From contig NZ_JALBUF010000013.1 in the NCBI RefSeq assembly GCF_022606465.1, forward strand, positions 1 through 51,642: a stretch of 51,642 nt of DNA. The letters are read 5' to 3'. This document shows positions 1 to 8,730 of this stretch, piece after piece; position 1 is the stretch's first letter, and the number at the start of each line of letters is the position of its first letter. A program made the translations under genes and the position numbers. The DNA is from Sulfoacidibacillus ferrooxidans (lineage in GTDB: Bacteria; Bacillota; Bacilli; Alicyclobacillales; SLC66). The notes beneath the pieces are model-generated. The model ran no database searches. It had not been told where the DNA came from and saw nothing but the letters and a program-made list of their open reading frames with translations.

Positions 1-128
1 GTCAACAATCATGGACTTACATTCTTCAGTATACCTAGTTTGTTTCGTTCCCAATTTCCCGACACAACCTTTCAATCATAGTTTATCAGTCCTCCTTTTT
101 GTGTCCACTACTTTATACTAGGTCCAGG
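1..128 (+). mobile_element. IS110-like right-end remnant
   Basis: The stretch resembles, with mismatches, the 3' end of the IS110-family element near 28.81-28.92 kb. Both contain a run close to TATCAGTCCT, then TTTTTGTGTCC, then ACTTTATA and TAGGTCCAG. Only the terminal non-coding part is visible. A second short echo of this terminus (ACTTTATACTAGGTC) occurs at about 630-645. I infer that an element of this family was once located here and that only its end remains or lies within the window. Confidence 0.55.
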
Positions 129-271
129 GTAAGTGTTCCCGAGTCAAGAAACAATTGCTCTCCGATAGATTTTACAGTTCTCGGACTGTGTGACCAAAGC
201 AGTAGGAAAACAAGATATTGTGGATAGGTTATGTGAAGTTTCTCCAGCAACGGTCGATACGTGCGCGGATT

Positions 272-294
272 GACTGTCTAGATACTAGACAGTC
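272..294. repeat. Perfect 10-bp inverted repeat
   Basis: GACTGTCTAG and its reverse complement are separated by only three bases (ATA). There is no T-run on either side, so it is not an obvious intrinsic terminator. It could be an operator or a transposon-related site. Confidence 0.5.
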
Positions 295-505
295 ATCTGA
301 CAATTGAAGGAGAAAAGTTTAACAAGGCGCTGCTTGACTTTTTGAACAGTTAAAGTTGCTGTGGGTCATTCGTTATTGTTTTTTGCAACCGTCATCGTAA
401 GTTGTAATATCCGTAGTTCGTAAATCGTTTTTCTTGGAATTGGCCCAGCAGGAGGCGGGAAATGACGTCTAGCCTTGCGGGTAAGATGATTTGATGTTTC
501 AACGA

Positions 506-543
506 CCCCAATGGTTCTGGCGATATAGTCAGAACCATTGGGG
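506..543. terminator. 14-bp inverted repeat, possible terminator
   Basis: CCCCAATGGTTCTG pairs perfectly with its complement across a 10-nt loop. The flanks are only weakly T/A-rich, so terminator function is a guess; a strong cruciform-forming element is what the sequence shows. Confidence 0.4.
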
Positions 544-648
544 TTCATTAGATGTTTAAAGTTTGAAGCAGATCCTATTATTCGTTAACTATCAATGACT
601 GATAAGAGGCTAGGGAAAAGAAAATTGTCGACTTTATACTAGGTCTAT

Positions 649-692
649 GATTTCGTTTGGAAATAGAGGGGAACATCTATAACAGTCTACGT
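649..692 (+). pseudogene. 3' scrap of a RelE-type toxin gene
   Basis: These bases closely match the last codons of the RelE-type toxin gene ending at 22178: both share the words for ISxGxRG followed by an ATCTATAAC/TTCTATAAC stretch. The rest of the gene is gone, and the reading frame reaches TAA early. It suggests a second relBE-like cassette was once present here. Confidence 0.5.
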
Positions 693-739
693 TCGCTGCT
701 ACCTTTGTGCAAGAGGACTAGTCGTTTTTGTTCATTAAC

Positions 740-801
740 TCAATATTATGATAGCATACGGTATGGATTATGTCGCAGATGGAGTAGGTCATAGCTACTC
801 C
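740..801 (+). repeat. Array intergenic repeat (diverged copy)
   Basis: A TATTATGATAGCATACGG stretch resembles the TTGTATGATTATACGG box of the type A repeats. It is followed by TATGTCGCAGATGGAG, which resembles TATGTCGCATAAGGGCAG of the copy at 45.6 kb. The tail forms a perfect 7-bp hairpin, GGAGTAG with CTACTCC (781-801). It lies upstream of the first accessory gene, in the same position as the other copies. Confidence 0.5.
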
Positions 802-909
802 ACTATGTTATTGGAAAACTTTACATGACGATGGATAGGCGGTGAGGTTATCATAAATAATTGGAAACAATTATTTTCAGAAGCAATTGAACAAGGTTTA
901 GTTGAAGGT

Positions 910-1659
910 GTGGTTAAGGCGTTAGATTCACAGTCAACCGCACATGCAGGAACAGCACCCGCGAAAATTAAAAATCATGCAATTCATTTACTGCGAAAGA
1001 CGAACTCAAATACGCTGTACCCGCTAATACTACAATTATGCAGTCATGAAAACATAACCGCACAAGAAGTGGGAGCGATTTGCTTAACTGATTTTTATCT
1101 AAGCCAATCATCTGAAGTCAATCGTGTATTGTATCGATTGGCAGACAGTGATAATTGGGAAGTTCGAGAATGGGTAGCAAGTGCTTGTGGTTTGATATTA
1201 GAAAAGCACTTTCATGACTACTTCCCCGTGATGGAGGAGTGGTCAAAGGACGTATCTGAAAACATACGACGGGCGGTTGTCCTTGCCATGATGTATGCGG
1301 GGAAGAGTCGGGATCCTGATTTTATTGAGCCATTTTTAAATATAGTTGAGCATCTTCTGTCTGATCGTTCACGATATGTAAGAGATAACTTGGGTCCATT
1401 TGCGATTGGCAGTGCACTTATAAAATATTATCCTGCGCAAGTGTTAAAACGATTAGACTCATGGGTGAATGATGAGGATGAGCAAGTTCGCTGGAATATT
1501 GCAATGATTTTCTCAGCCGCAGAAGGTGTAAAGTTTGCAGATGAATCCCAACATGTATTTGATATTCTCTCGTCGGACGAGCGACCATACGTGAAAAAAG
1601 CTGTCAATAGAGCGATAAAAAACATTAATAAAAGGAAGTCTGGCTCTTCATCTATTTGA
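910..1659 (+). CDS. HEAT-repeat protein (AlkD-like / HEAT)
   Basis: The 249-residue product is built of repeated two-helix units with the sequence feel of HEAT/DNA-alkylation-repair proteins (for example DNWEVREWVASACGLIL, then SENIRRAVVLAM, then DEDEQVRWNIAMIF). This family binds DNA or protein on a curved solenoid; AlkD members excise alkylated bases. I cannot confirm the AlkD active-site residues. The frame stays open upstream of the GTG used here, back to about 829, and a good RBS (GGTGAGG, 841-847) sits five bases before an ATA codon at 853. The true N-terminus may therefore be about 19 residues longer, with a non-AUG or mutated start. Confidence 0.65.
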   Translation: MVKALDSQSTAHAGTAPAKIKNHAIHLLRKTNSNTLYPLILQLCSHENITAQEVGAICLTDFYLSQSSEVNRVLYRLADSDNWEVREWVASACGLILEKHFHDYFPVMEEWSKDVSENIRRAVVLAMMYAGKSRDPDFIEPFLNIVEHLLSDRSRYVRDNLGPFAIGSALIKYYPAQVLKRLDSWVNDEDEQVRWNIAMIFSAAEGVKFADESQHVFDILSSDERPYVKKAVNRAIKNINKRKSGSSSI

Positions 1660-1687
1660 GAAAAATCCTGAAGAATGAGTTAGTTTA

Positions 1688-1757
1688 GCTGACACACAAA
1701 TAAACAGTGTTGGATAGGTACGGTTGTGCTGTGTTATGGGGGCAGTCATATGGGGAA
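1688..1757 (+). repeat. Array intergenic repeat (diverged copy)
   Basis: The spacer contains TTATGGGGGCAGTCATA, matching the second box of the repeat family (GGGCAGGATAG-like), about 50 nt after an ACACAAATAAACAG stretch that may be a worn first box. It separates the HEAT gene from the next GNAT gene. Confidence 0.4.
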
Positions 1758-1775
1758 ACAAATTGGAGCGATTTA

Positions 1776-2261
1776 ATGATGAATTGTCTTAACATTCGAC
1801 CTCTACTTTCTGAAGAACAGGTTCCGCTGTCACTACTTTTGCTTGCTGACCCTTCTGAAAAAGCTATAGAGAGTTACATTCATCGAGGTTATAATTTCAT
1901 CGCTGATTTAAACGGTGAAATTATTGGAGTGTATGTCCTCATTGATACACGTCCGCAAACAGTCGAACTAGTCAATGTTGCGGTTGTGGAAGAAAAACAG
2001 GGTCATGGGATAGGGAAACAACTGGTTCTTCATGCAATTGAAACTGCTAATTTTATGGGATATAAAACGATTGAAATAGGAACGGGGAACTCTAGTGTTG
2101 GTCAGTTGGCTTTGTATCAAAAATGTGGTTTTCGCATTGTTGGTGTAGACAGGGATTTCTTTACGATCCATTACGATGATCCGATTTATGAAAACGGAAT
2201 ACAGTGCCGTGACATGGTTCGGCTTGCTTTGAATTTACTAATAGATGTGCAATTCTTTTAG
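1776..2261 (+). CDS. GNAT N-acetyltransferase, YvbK-like
   Basis: The 161-residue product has the GNAT acetyl-CoA loop QGHGIG (residues 75-80), preceded by the beta-4 strand VELVNVAVVE. The C-terminal half (IEIGTGNSSVGQLALYQKCG) closely recalls the Bacillus YvbK family, from memory. GNATs move an acetyl group from acetyl-CoA to an amine; the substrate cannot be told from sequence. The ATG at 1776 is chosen because GGAGCG lies six bases upstream; an upstream TTG at 1707 falls inside the intergenic repeat. It is a single-gene cassette flanked by spacers. Confidence 0.85.
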   Translation: MMNCLNIRPLLSEEQVPLSLLLLADPSEKAIESYIHRGYNFIADLNGEIIGVYVLIDTRPQTVELVNVAVVEEKQGHGIGKQLVLHAIETANFMGYKTIEIGTGNSSVGQLALYQKCGFRIVGVDRDFFTIHYDDPIYENGIQCRDMVRLALNLLIDVQFF

Positions 2262-2369
2262 TCTATTACGGGGGCAGATGCACTAGAAGCACTCGATTCC
2301 AGGAATGCGTGAACGTGGAGCAGCCAATTAACTGTACTTGCTGCGTTAGCGGCAGGAATGATGAGCTAT
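2262..2369 (+). repeat. Array intergenic spacer (diverged copy)
   Basis: Two second-box-like motifs occur, GGGGGCAGATG near 2270 and GCGGCAGGAATGATGAG near 2350. The latter matches CGGGCCGGAATGTTGAG found before cadC at 17.25 kb. It leads directly into a duplicated cation-efflux fragment. Confidence 0.4.
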
Positions 2370-2632
2370 GGTGCAGTAATCCAGCACCAGTTTTTATACC
2401 AATTTGGCCATGAATCCCTTGCTTCGTGTCTTTCTCCATGACATATTCGTAGAAGCAGTAGTAGCAATTGGATTAGGTATCGTTGCTCACTCACTAGCTC
2501 TCACTGCATTTGGTGCTGATAGTATTATCGAATTAGTAGCAGGAGGAATCCTGCTGTGGCGTCTTTATGTCGAGTCAAATGGTGCAAATATTGAGCGGGT
2601 TCAGCAAGCTGAGAAACGTGCCTCACACCGGC
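2370..2632 (+). pseudogene. Deleted copy of the cadC-cation efflux cassette
   Basis: The first about 80 bp match the leader of the cadC operon (17265-17345), including ATCCCTTGCTTCGTGTC. The sequence then jumps at about 2450 to a near-identical copy of 17790-17977, encoding the start of the membrane transporter (FGADSIIELVAGGILLWRLY). The whole regulator gene and the transporter N-terminus are missing, and the transporter is cut after about 60 residues. A chimeric frame runs on to 2751 but has no sensible function. This is a dead, internally deleted duplicate about 15 kb from the intact cassette. Confidence 0.85.
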
Positions 2633-2731
2633 AGTTTATAAATATTCTCACTTTTAAGCAATTTCGTACTAAATATTTGGTCGATGTTAGTCCTACAACA
2701 GGGTCACAATTTTGGGAAGCGGTGAAAGCGA

Positions 2732-3439
2732 ATGAGGTTGAATGCGATTGAGGCTGCAAACCAGTTTATTGAATTCTGTTTTCCGAGTTGCCAAGCGGCA
2801 TTATTGGCTGGGAGCGTTGTGAGAGGAGAAGCAACCAATACTTCTGACCTCGACATTGTTGTTTTCGACGATAGTATCAGTTCCGCATATCGAGAATCGT
2901 TATTCGAACATGGATGGGCAATTGAAGTGTTTGTCCATAATCTGCAGTCTTACAGTGACTTTTTCGAAAGTGATTGTATACGTGCACGTCCTTCTCTCCC
3001 AAGAATGGTAAGCGAGGGCCTTGTCTTAAAGGACTTGGGTATCATCGATGCAATCAAATGTGAAGCGAAACAACTTCTTGAAAACGGTCCTGACCGATGG
3101 TCACTAGACACTATTGCGATGAAGCGATACATGCTTTCCGATGCACTTGATGATTTTGTTGGCTCGTCGAAGGAAGACGAAGATTTGTTTATTGCAAACA
3201 CGTTAGCTGATGCCATACATGAGTTCTTTTTAAGAACACATGGACAGTGGATTGGGACTTCAAAGTGGATTGTGCGAGCACTCAAGCAATATGACGAAGT
3301 GTTTGCGAATGAGTTCGTAAATGCATTTACGGCCTTTTATCGAGCTGGGAACAAAAGTGAAGTAGTGAAACTCACGGATAAAGTATTAGAGCCTTTCGGT
3401 GGGAGACTGTTCCATGGCTTTTCAATCGGCAAGAACTGA
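2732..3439 (+). CDS. Nucleotidyltransferase-domain protein
   Basis: The 235-residue protein has the Pol-beta superfamily nucleotidyltransferase signature GSxxRGEATNTSDLD: G27, S28, then D39 and D41, which would bind the metal-NTP. The rest is helical and resembles the C-terminal substrate domain of aminoglycoside-type or MNT-like nucleotidyltransferases. It may transfer a nucleotide to an antibiotic or to a cellular target. No HEPN partner is adjacent, which argues against an MNT/HEPN toxin-antitoxin pair. The ATG start follows a weak purine-rich RBS. Confidence 0.75.
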   Translation: MRLNAIEAANQFIEFCFPSCQAALLAGSVVRGEATNTSDLDIVVFDDSISSAYRESLFEHGWAIEVFVHNLQSYSDFFESDCIRARPSLPRMVSEGLVLKDLGIIDAIKCEAKQLLENGPDRWSLDTIAMKRYMLSDALDDFVGSSKEDEDLFIANTLADAIHEFFLRTHGQWIGTSKWIVRALKQYDEVFANEFVNAFTAFYRAGNKSEVVKLTDKVLEPFGGRLFHGFSIGKN

Positions 3440-3831
3440 TAAAGCATTGCAAAATCTTGGCAGTCATCCATACGTATGATGTTAGGCATAGAGATGGACA
3501 CGGGTTTTGTTTGCCCAAGTCTTATTCTCGGGTTAAATATTGAATGTCGATTGACACAGTTCGACACCTTTATTCAGACGACTATGGTAATATTTTTTTG
3601 AATCTTAAAAATTTAATGTGGTTGGTGGTGGTTCCCTTATACAAGGAAGCGAATCAGAAATAAACAATTTGTCCTAATGATCTATGTATTAAGTCAATGC
3701 TCTCTTTCTATTCTTTCTACCCATGGTTCAATTGGTGAGAATTCAACTGCATCCTCTCCAATCAATCGGTTTGTTCATTATTAATCAAACATTGTTATCC
3801 AACCAATTTACGAGAAATGGGTGAATGACCT
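3440..3831. other. Spacer upstream of the S53 peptidase
   Basis: No gene is visible. At 3483-3489 the word GTTAGGC occurs, which by itself fits the canonical integron core GTTRRRY, but I found no matching inverse core placed to make an attC. The rest is AT-rich and probably contains the promoter and a long leader of the peptidase gene. Confidence 0.35.
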
Positions 3832-6012
3832 TTGAAGAAAAAGTATTTGGGAGCACTCGCTCTAACAGCCACTGCGTCTTTGTTGGCATTCGGAATCACA
3901 CCTCAGGCCAACGTGTATGCTCAGACGTTGCTGCTGCCACACGCTGATGTAACTGTTCCGATGAATGTTTTGAATTCAAGCAGTAACCTAGGGGCAGTAA
4001 ATCCCTCCCAGACGTACACCTTTGGCATCGTTTTACCTTCTAAAAACACTTCAGGATTGGCCTCTTTTGTTCAAGCAGTCAGTCAAAAGGGGAATGCACA
4101 GTACCACCAGTTTCTTACGAAATCACAGTTGCAAACACAATTTGGACCCGACCAAAATACGCTGGCGCAAATTCAACAAAATCTAACTGCAGCGGGCTTC
4201 AAAACCGATATCTCAGGACAAATACTCAATGTAACCGGTACGGTAGGACATATCAACTCATTATTTGACACCCAACTCACCACTTACTCCAACGGCAAAA
4301 ACGGGAGATTCATTTCCCCAAACAGTGCCATTACCATACCGACTTGGCTTCAAACAGCAGTTGGTATTACCGGCATGGTAAGGTCGATCCCCCGTCCGCA
4401 AGTCGTGACATCAAAGCTCTGCATGCAATATGCATCTCCTTCCAAAATGGGCCCCACACCACCAGGCGCAACAGCATCAGCAACGAGTGGTCCCTTTCAT
4501 GTTACCGTACAACGAATTACCAATGGGTCACGCGCACCTGGAGAGGCTGTACGCTACTTGGTAACAGCTACTTTACATGGCAAACCCGATACCAATTTTC
4601 TATTTGCGACAGGATTGAGCGGGCCGTATGTCGGTGCAGGGTCATTCATTATGCAATACAATAATCCCGCTTCAGGTCAAATGGTAACTGATTTTACGTT
4701 CAGCCAACAACAAAACGTAAGTATGGCACTCACGGTTACCGATGGAACTTATACGGCAACGGTACAATTGCCGACTGCGTCGTTTGTAGGACCAGCGACT
4801 GCGACTACTTCTGTGGCGAGCCTCTTTGGCGGGGGCAGTGGCGATATCGTGGCTCCGTGGAACCCAGCTTCAAATTCGGTAAACACTGTATTTAATGCGC
4901 AAAAGACCGTGGCAACTGAGCAGTCTTATGTATCACAAGGGAAACGCCCAAGTATCGGCGTTTTCACTGCAGGTGGCATCGGGGATCAGGGAATCCTTAA
5001 TTCTAGTAGTTTCAGCATACCAGAAAGCGATGAGGCCCAATTCGCTAGTCAATTTGGTCTCACTCCGGAGAATTTTAAGGTAGACTACATCGGACCAGAT
5101 TCTGAAGTGGATAGTAGTTATGGGGGTATTGAAGGTGAGATGAGTCTTGATTTACAAATGATGGAGACCTCTGCACCAGGAGCAAACATCCACATTTACT
5201 CTGCAGGTGACTTTAACGAAGCATTGAATGCAGTCATTGCAGACGATGATGTGAGCGTGTTTAGTATTAGTTATGGTGAGGGTGACTTGGATCTTAATTC
5301 CTATTACGATCCCGGCTACGAGGCTTCTTGGGACTTGCTGGCTCAACAGGCTAATGCAGAAGGGATCACTATCGTTGCATCCGCAGGTGATGACGGAGGA
5401 TATAGTGGTGCACAAGATATCAACTACGGCGCTCCACAATCCCTTGCTTATAGTGCTCAGACCAGTTTCCCAGCCTCCAGTTCTTATGTCACTGCTATCG
5501 GTGGAACTGAAGACAGTGTTACGCCGAATGGAACTTTGTCACAAGCAGCACTTTGGGGAGGAAACCTTGGTCAAGAAATTCCGAAAACGACGCTACTCGA
5601 TTTTCTCAGTCAGCAAAATATGATGGGTGCTGGTGGTATTAGCAGCGTAGAGCCTGCTCCTGCTTATCAGAAGGCTCTAAATCCAGGGTTAACTGGCCGG
5701 ATGGTACCTGACCTCTCCCTACCTGCATCAGTCGTAACACCTGGTTATTTTAGCTATTTTGACGGCAGTCCTAGCCTGTCAGGAGGTACGAGTGCCGGAG
5801 CGCCTTTGTTCTCTGGATGGGTGGCAGACCTATCTCTCGCATATAACAAGGGTCTCGGGAATATCAACCCGATTCTCTATGCTGCTTCCTCGATTCCTGG
5901 AGTGTACAGCAAAGTAGCCTTTGGGAATAACGGGGCCTACTCAGTCAATGGGACAGACAACCCTGTCACAGGACTCGGACAACCAAACACAGATAAATTT
6001 TTGCTCAACTAA
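3832..6012 (+). CDS. Secreted S53 (sedolisin/kumamolisin-type) acid peptidase
   Basis: The 726-residue preproprotein starts with a signal peptide (MKKKYLGALALTATASLLAF, cleavage near residue 31). It is followed by a pro-kumamolisin activation domain to about residue 195. About 100 residues of beta-rich, Ig-like sequence then precede the catalytic domain, an unusual insertion for this family. The S53 catalytic set is visible: E436 and D440 in GEMSLD, D520 in SAGDD, and S654 in GGTSAGAP. These are serine peptidases active at acid pH, so the enzyme probably feeds on extracellular protein. TTG is the start, with GGGTG upstream. It is one of the largest genes of the array and has no obvious partner. 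Confidence 0.92.
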   Translation: MKKKYLGALALTATASLLAFGITPQANVYAQTLLLPHADVTVPMNVLNSSSNLGAVNPSQTYTFGIVLPSKNTSGLASFVQAVSQKGNAQYHQFLTKSQLQTQFGPDQNTLAQIQQNLTAAGFKTDISGQILNVTGTVGHINSLFDTQLTTYSNGKNGRFISPNSAITIPTWLQTAVGITGMVRSIPRPQVVTSKLCMQYASPSKMGPTPPGATASATSGPFHVTVQRITNGSRAPGEAVRYLVTATLHGKPDTNFLFATGLSGPYVGAGSFIMQYNNPASGQMVTDFTFSQQQNVSMALTVTDGTYTATVQLPTASFVGPATATTSVASLFGGGSGDIVAPWNPASNSVNTVFNAQKTVATEQSYVSQGKRPSIGVFTAGGIGDQGILNSSSFSIPESDEAQFASQFGLTPENFKVDYIGPDSEVDSSYGGIEGEMSLDLQMMETSAPGANIHIYSAGDFNEALNAVIADDDVSVFSISYGEGDLDLNSYYDPGYEASWDLLAQQANAEGITIVASAGDDGGYSGAQDINYGAPQSLAYSAQTSFPASSSYVTAIGGTEDSVTPNGTLSQAALWGGNLGQEIPKTTLLDFLSQQNMMGAGGISSVEPAPAYQKALNPGLTGRMVPDLSLPASVVTPGYFSYFDGSPSLSGGTSAGAPLFSGWVADLSLAYNKGLGNINPILYAASSIPGVYSKVAFGNNGAYSVNGTDNPVTGLGQPNTDKFLLN

Positions 6013-6047
6013 TTCTTAAAAATCCGTGCTTCGTATGGCATGTAACC

Positions 6048-6089
6048 TTTCCATCAGATGAGTTATAAGTATAGCCTATCTGATGGAAA
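6048..6089. terminator. Hairpin after the S53 peptidase gene
   Basis: TTTCCATCAGAT and ATCTGATGGAAA form a perfect 12-bp stem over an 18-nt loop, about 35 bases after the stop codon. There is no strong T-run, so termination efficiency is unclear. Confidence 0.55.
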
Positions 6090-6177
6090 AGGGGGGTTAT
6101 CAAATGCTTTTTAACACAGCTTTCAATGATGTTGTTTAAATGCTAATCTAAATATGACCACTTTCGCTTGCAAAATA

Positions 6178-6718
6178 CAAGGGCTCACATTGAATCGAAA
6201 GAAGTCAAAGAGAACATGGATAGTGACATTCAAGAAACCTGTCATATAATACGCAACATCGGCAACTACCTAAATACCCCATTCGAAGAATCGTTAATGG
6301 CAAACAACCCTATTTATACAGCTTTCACCATGATAGACCGCCATCTGTAAAAGAGAAGATTCGATACTATACAATTGGCTGAAGTTGAGCATTCGTTGGT
6401 CATAATCTTTTACAATTTGAGAAAACAGTCTTTCCATTGCTATTTTGATTGGAACGATGGGTTTCAAATCCTCACCTGATGAACTCGGGAATATGGAAAT
6501 TGGGTATGACATTATTCCAAAGTATCAGAGGCAAGGATTATGCTACAGAGATGGCTCAGGCTTTCATTGAATGGGCTTTCCACCAATCCAACGTTACATG
6601 CGTTACTGCAGAGTGCCTTGTCACGAACACACCGTCTGTATGTGTGCTAGAAAGAGTCGGTATGAAACAGACATCTCAAGTGGAAAACATGATTTATTGG
6701 AAAATCGATAAGCGGTGA
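6178..6718 (+). pseudogene. Frameshifted GNAT acetyltransferase
   Basis: Pieces of one GNAT_3-like protein lie in different frames. RPPSVKEKIRYYTI is followed by a stop. GTMGFKSSPDELGNMEIGYD comes next in another frame. The C-terminus YATEMAQAFIEWAF to the end is in a third (6530-6718). The acetyl-CoA loop falls exactly on the last frameshift (YQRQG/YATE). At least two indels are needed to restore it, so it is a pseudogene. Confidence 0.75.
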
Positions 6719-6780
6719 TAAGGAGTGAGGGTAGCCTGTTGGGGGTACTTTTAATTTGTGATTAGTTATTCATGTAACCG

Positions 6781-6866
6781 GTGTGCAAATTAAAGATCAC
6801 TGATCACTCATCTGTTGTATGATATATCATGGGGAATTATTTCGGAATCTTGCGTAATCAGTCAGG
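6781..6866 (+). repeat. Array repeat, type A copy 1 (diverged)
   Basis: It contains GTGCAAATTA on the left and CGGAATCTTGCG on the right, with CATCTGTTGTATGAT between. This matches the type A plan, although the inner stem is poorly kept. It lies just upstream of the aminoglycoside-acetyltransferase-like fragment. Confidence 0.65.
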
Positions 6867-6921
6867 TTAATTCCACGTGACCACTACATAGAAATCCCAA
6901 TTGCAATGAGAGGTAGCTGCT

Positions 6922-7119
6922 GTGGAACTGTCACGAGGTGATTTAGAAATCCGTCCTCTCACGGATGAAGATGGTCCCATACTTCACAAGTGGCTCAATG
7001 ACCCCCGTGTTCTCGCCTATTATGAAGGACGGGATAAGCCACATGACATGGAGATGGTGCGTGAAAGGTTCCTCAGTAAAACTGATTTAAATGATGTCCT
7101 TGTGGTTCTCTTTCTATAA
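6922..7119 (+). pseudogene. N-terminal fragment of AAC(6')-like GNAT
   Basis: The 65-residue frame starts with GTG after GAGAGGTAG. It encodes LEIRPLTDEDGPILHKWLND and YYEGRDKPHDMEMVRERF, the typical start of aminoglycoside 6'-N-acetyltransferase-like GNATs of Firmicutes. It stops after about a third of the usual length, and no acetyl-CoA site follows. The next cassette begins 26 bases later, so the 3' two thirds were deleted. Confidence 0.7.
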
Positions 7120-7145
7120 ATTGTTAGAAGAGGGAGTTGATTCTG

Positions 7146-7601
7146 ATGATAAAAGGTTTGTATGAAGTACATTTACCTGTATCAAACATCAGTGCATCCG
7201 TTGAATTTTATCAGAAGCTCGGGTTACAACTTAAAGAGGAAGATGATGAAGTAGCATTCCTTTGGATTATTCCACAAAGGAGTCAACTCGGATTGTGGAA
7301 GCATGAGATGACATCGCAACGTGAACCAGGTAGTTATCCACCGAACGGCAGACACTTAGCGTTTGAAGTCGATTTTGATGATATCGAAAAGGCAGAAGCA
7401 TGGTTAAAAGAACGAGGGATTTCGGTAGCGCAACATGGTAAAATGCCACCCATTGAGCCATATGCTCGACCTCATTCTCGAAATGCCTCAGTGTACTTTA
7501 ATGACCCAGACGGTAATAACTTAGAATTCATATGTAACCTTCCTGATGGACCGATGGAACCTGCCCGACTGATATACTTAAGTGAATATCGTTCATTATG
7601 A
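7146..7601 (+). CDS. VOC (glyoxalase/bleomycin-resistance) family protein
   Basis: The 151-residue protein has two beta-alpha-beta-beta-beta modules. The usual VOC metal ligand pattern is visible: H9 (YEVHLPV), H70 (GRHLAFEV) and E127 (NNLEFI), with NDPDGN before the last. Members isomerise, cleave or bind small molecules, including some antibiotics; the exact substrate is not predictable. The ATG at 7146 follows AGGGAG at a good distance. Confidence 0.85.
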   Translation: MIKGLYEVHLPVSNISASVEFYQKLGLQLKEEDDEVAFLWIIPQRSQLGLWKHEMTSQREPGSYPPNGRHLAFEVDFDDIEKAEAWLKERGISVAQHGKMPPIEPYARPHSRNASVYFNDPDGNNLEFICNLPDGPMEPARLIYLSEYRSL

Positions 7602-7659
7602 CTTCAAGAGAACTTATGTTTTGAAACAAGCATGAGTCCTCTAGCTTTATAGGCAAACA

Positions 7660-7765
7660 GGTGCTAGGACTAAAGAAATCCAGCTGCTGCCGCTACATAA
7701 ATAGTCTAACTTGTAAAATTTATCCTTATTACACATCAGAGCAGGAAAGTGACAGATAATCCAGT
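7660..7765 (+). repeat. Array repeat, type B-like copy
   Basis: The head GGTGCTAGGACTAAAGAAAT matches GGTGCTGATCTCGAAGAAG of other copies. Next comes CTACATAAATAGTCT as the first box and CAGAGCAGGAAAGTG as the second. Confidence 0.65.
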
Positions 7766-8070
7766 TTAGGTATTTATAAAATTTAACTACGAAGATATCA
7801 TATAGGGGTGGAGATGTACGGAAGGGGCATGGACCTTCATGGGAGATATCCTTTAATGGCTGAGTAACTGCATGGGTGTAGTTCATTCCTTTGGTTGATG
7901 GGATTAATTATGTCCATATTCACTCATACCATGATAGGATGCGCTGGTTTCATGTGCTATAACCGCCAAACGCCAAGCGAATGCTTATGTCGGTATTCGT
8001 CTTTTTTGTTTTGGTAAACTACATCTCCCGTAGTCCTTGTTTAGCGTTTCCACAGAGAGGGGATGCTTTT
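7766..8070. other. Spacer before the SDR fragment
   Basis: No complete gene is visible. A short stretch from 7814 reads MYGRGMDLHGRYPLMAE and then stops; it may be the worn start of a lost gene. An upstream in-frame extension of the SDR frame begins at 7981 but lacks an RBS. Confidence 0.35.
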
Positions 8071-8418
8071 GTGAAACGATTGACAAATAAAATTGCGATT
8101 GTTACTGGCGCTAGCCGAGTAAACGGAATTGGTACTGCAATATGTCGAGAATTAGCCAGAGAAGGAGCAGATATTTTTTTCACTCATTGGTCAAAGTATG
8201 ACCGCATGATGAATTATTTTATTGAGGATGATTCGGATTGGTCACAGCATTTGATGAAGGAGATCCGAAGCCTTGGTGTCCGATGCGAATCGATGGAATT
8301 GGATTTATCGCAACCGGATGCGCAGGGAAAACTGCTCGATGAAGTTCATGAGAAATTAGGTTCTCCATCAATTCTTGTTAATAATGCAACACATTCCAGG
8401 GCAAGACAAATCACCTGA
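8071..8418 (+). pseudogene. Truncated short-chain dehydrogenase (SDR)
   Basis: The N-terminal 115 residues of an SDR are present, starting with GTG after AGAGGGGA. The NAD(P) glycine motif TGASRVNGIG and the NNA motif (VNNATHS) are clear. The catalytic Ser-Tyr-Lys half is missing. The frame stops at TGA, and IS110-type sequence begins about 35 bases later, so an insertion followed by deletion probably removed the 3' half. Confidence 0.8.
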
Positions 8419-8439
8419 GCCTAGAAATTTGGCATACGA

Positions 8440-8575
8440 GGTCAATCTACATCATGAGTATAGCGCAGAACAGCAAGATTTGCCGTATTACAGATTCAAC
8501 TTTGGTTGTTGGAGCATACATAGCTAAGAATTTCATGTGCCTTGCGTAAATGATGTTCGAGGCATTGAACTTAGA
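8440..8575 (+). mobile_element. IS110-family transposase scrap
   Basis: From ATG at 8454 the sequence closely follows the start of the IS110-type transposase at 14418 (MSI-QNSKI-RITDSTLVVG). Several substitutions are present, and the frame breaks after about 30 codons. No end or catalytic region is kept. It is a second, older relic of the same element. Confidence 0.8.
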
Positions 8576-8730
8576 GATTGGGATCTATCCGGTTATGGCA
8601 ACCTCAGCGTCTGTCAGGGAGTGGTCCTGAGATGTTGAATTGATATTCAGTAAGCGGACCATTCGGAAGAGTTCAAGAGGATGGCTTTTGTAGAATTATA
8701 TATACACATGAAATATTTGGAGGATTAAAA

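Larger units (their letters stand above)
129..909. other. Gene-poor stretch with hairpins and gene debris
   Basis: No intact gene is visible. A short open stretch at about 189-270 starts with GTG and ends in TGA after 27 codons; I do not recognise it. The stretch holds two perfect hairpins, a short remnant of a RelE-type toxin gene and one array repeat, which are listed separately. It looks like a graveyard between an IS end and the first accessory gene. Confidence 0.5.

Noticed and set aside
3483-3489. GTTAGGC, the canonical integron core word; also at about 35923 and a GTTAGAC at about 16308
   Set aside because: The words are isolated, not paired with an inverse core at attC distance, and absent from the actual repeat copies. 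They are expected by chance in 51 kb.
7647-7886. 79-codon minus-strand frame between the VOC and SDR genes
   Set aside because: It overlaps the intergenic repeat, has no RBS and no recognisable domain.
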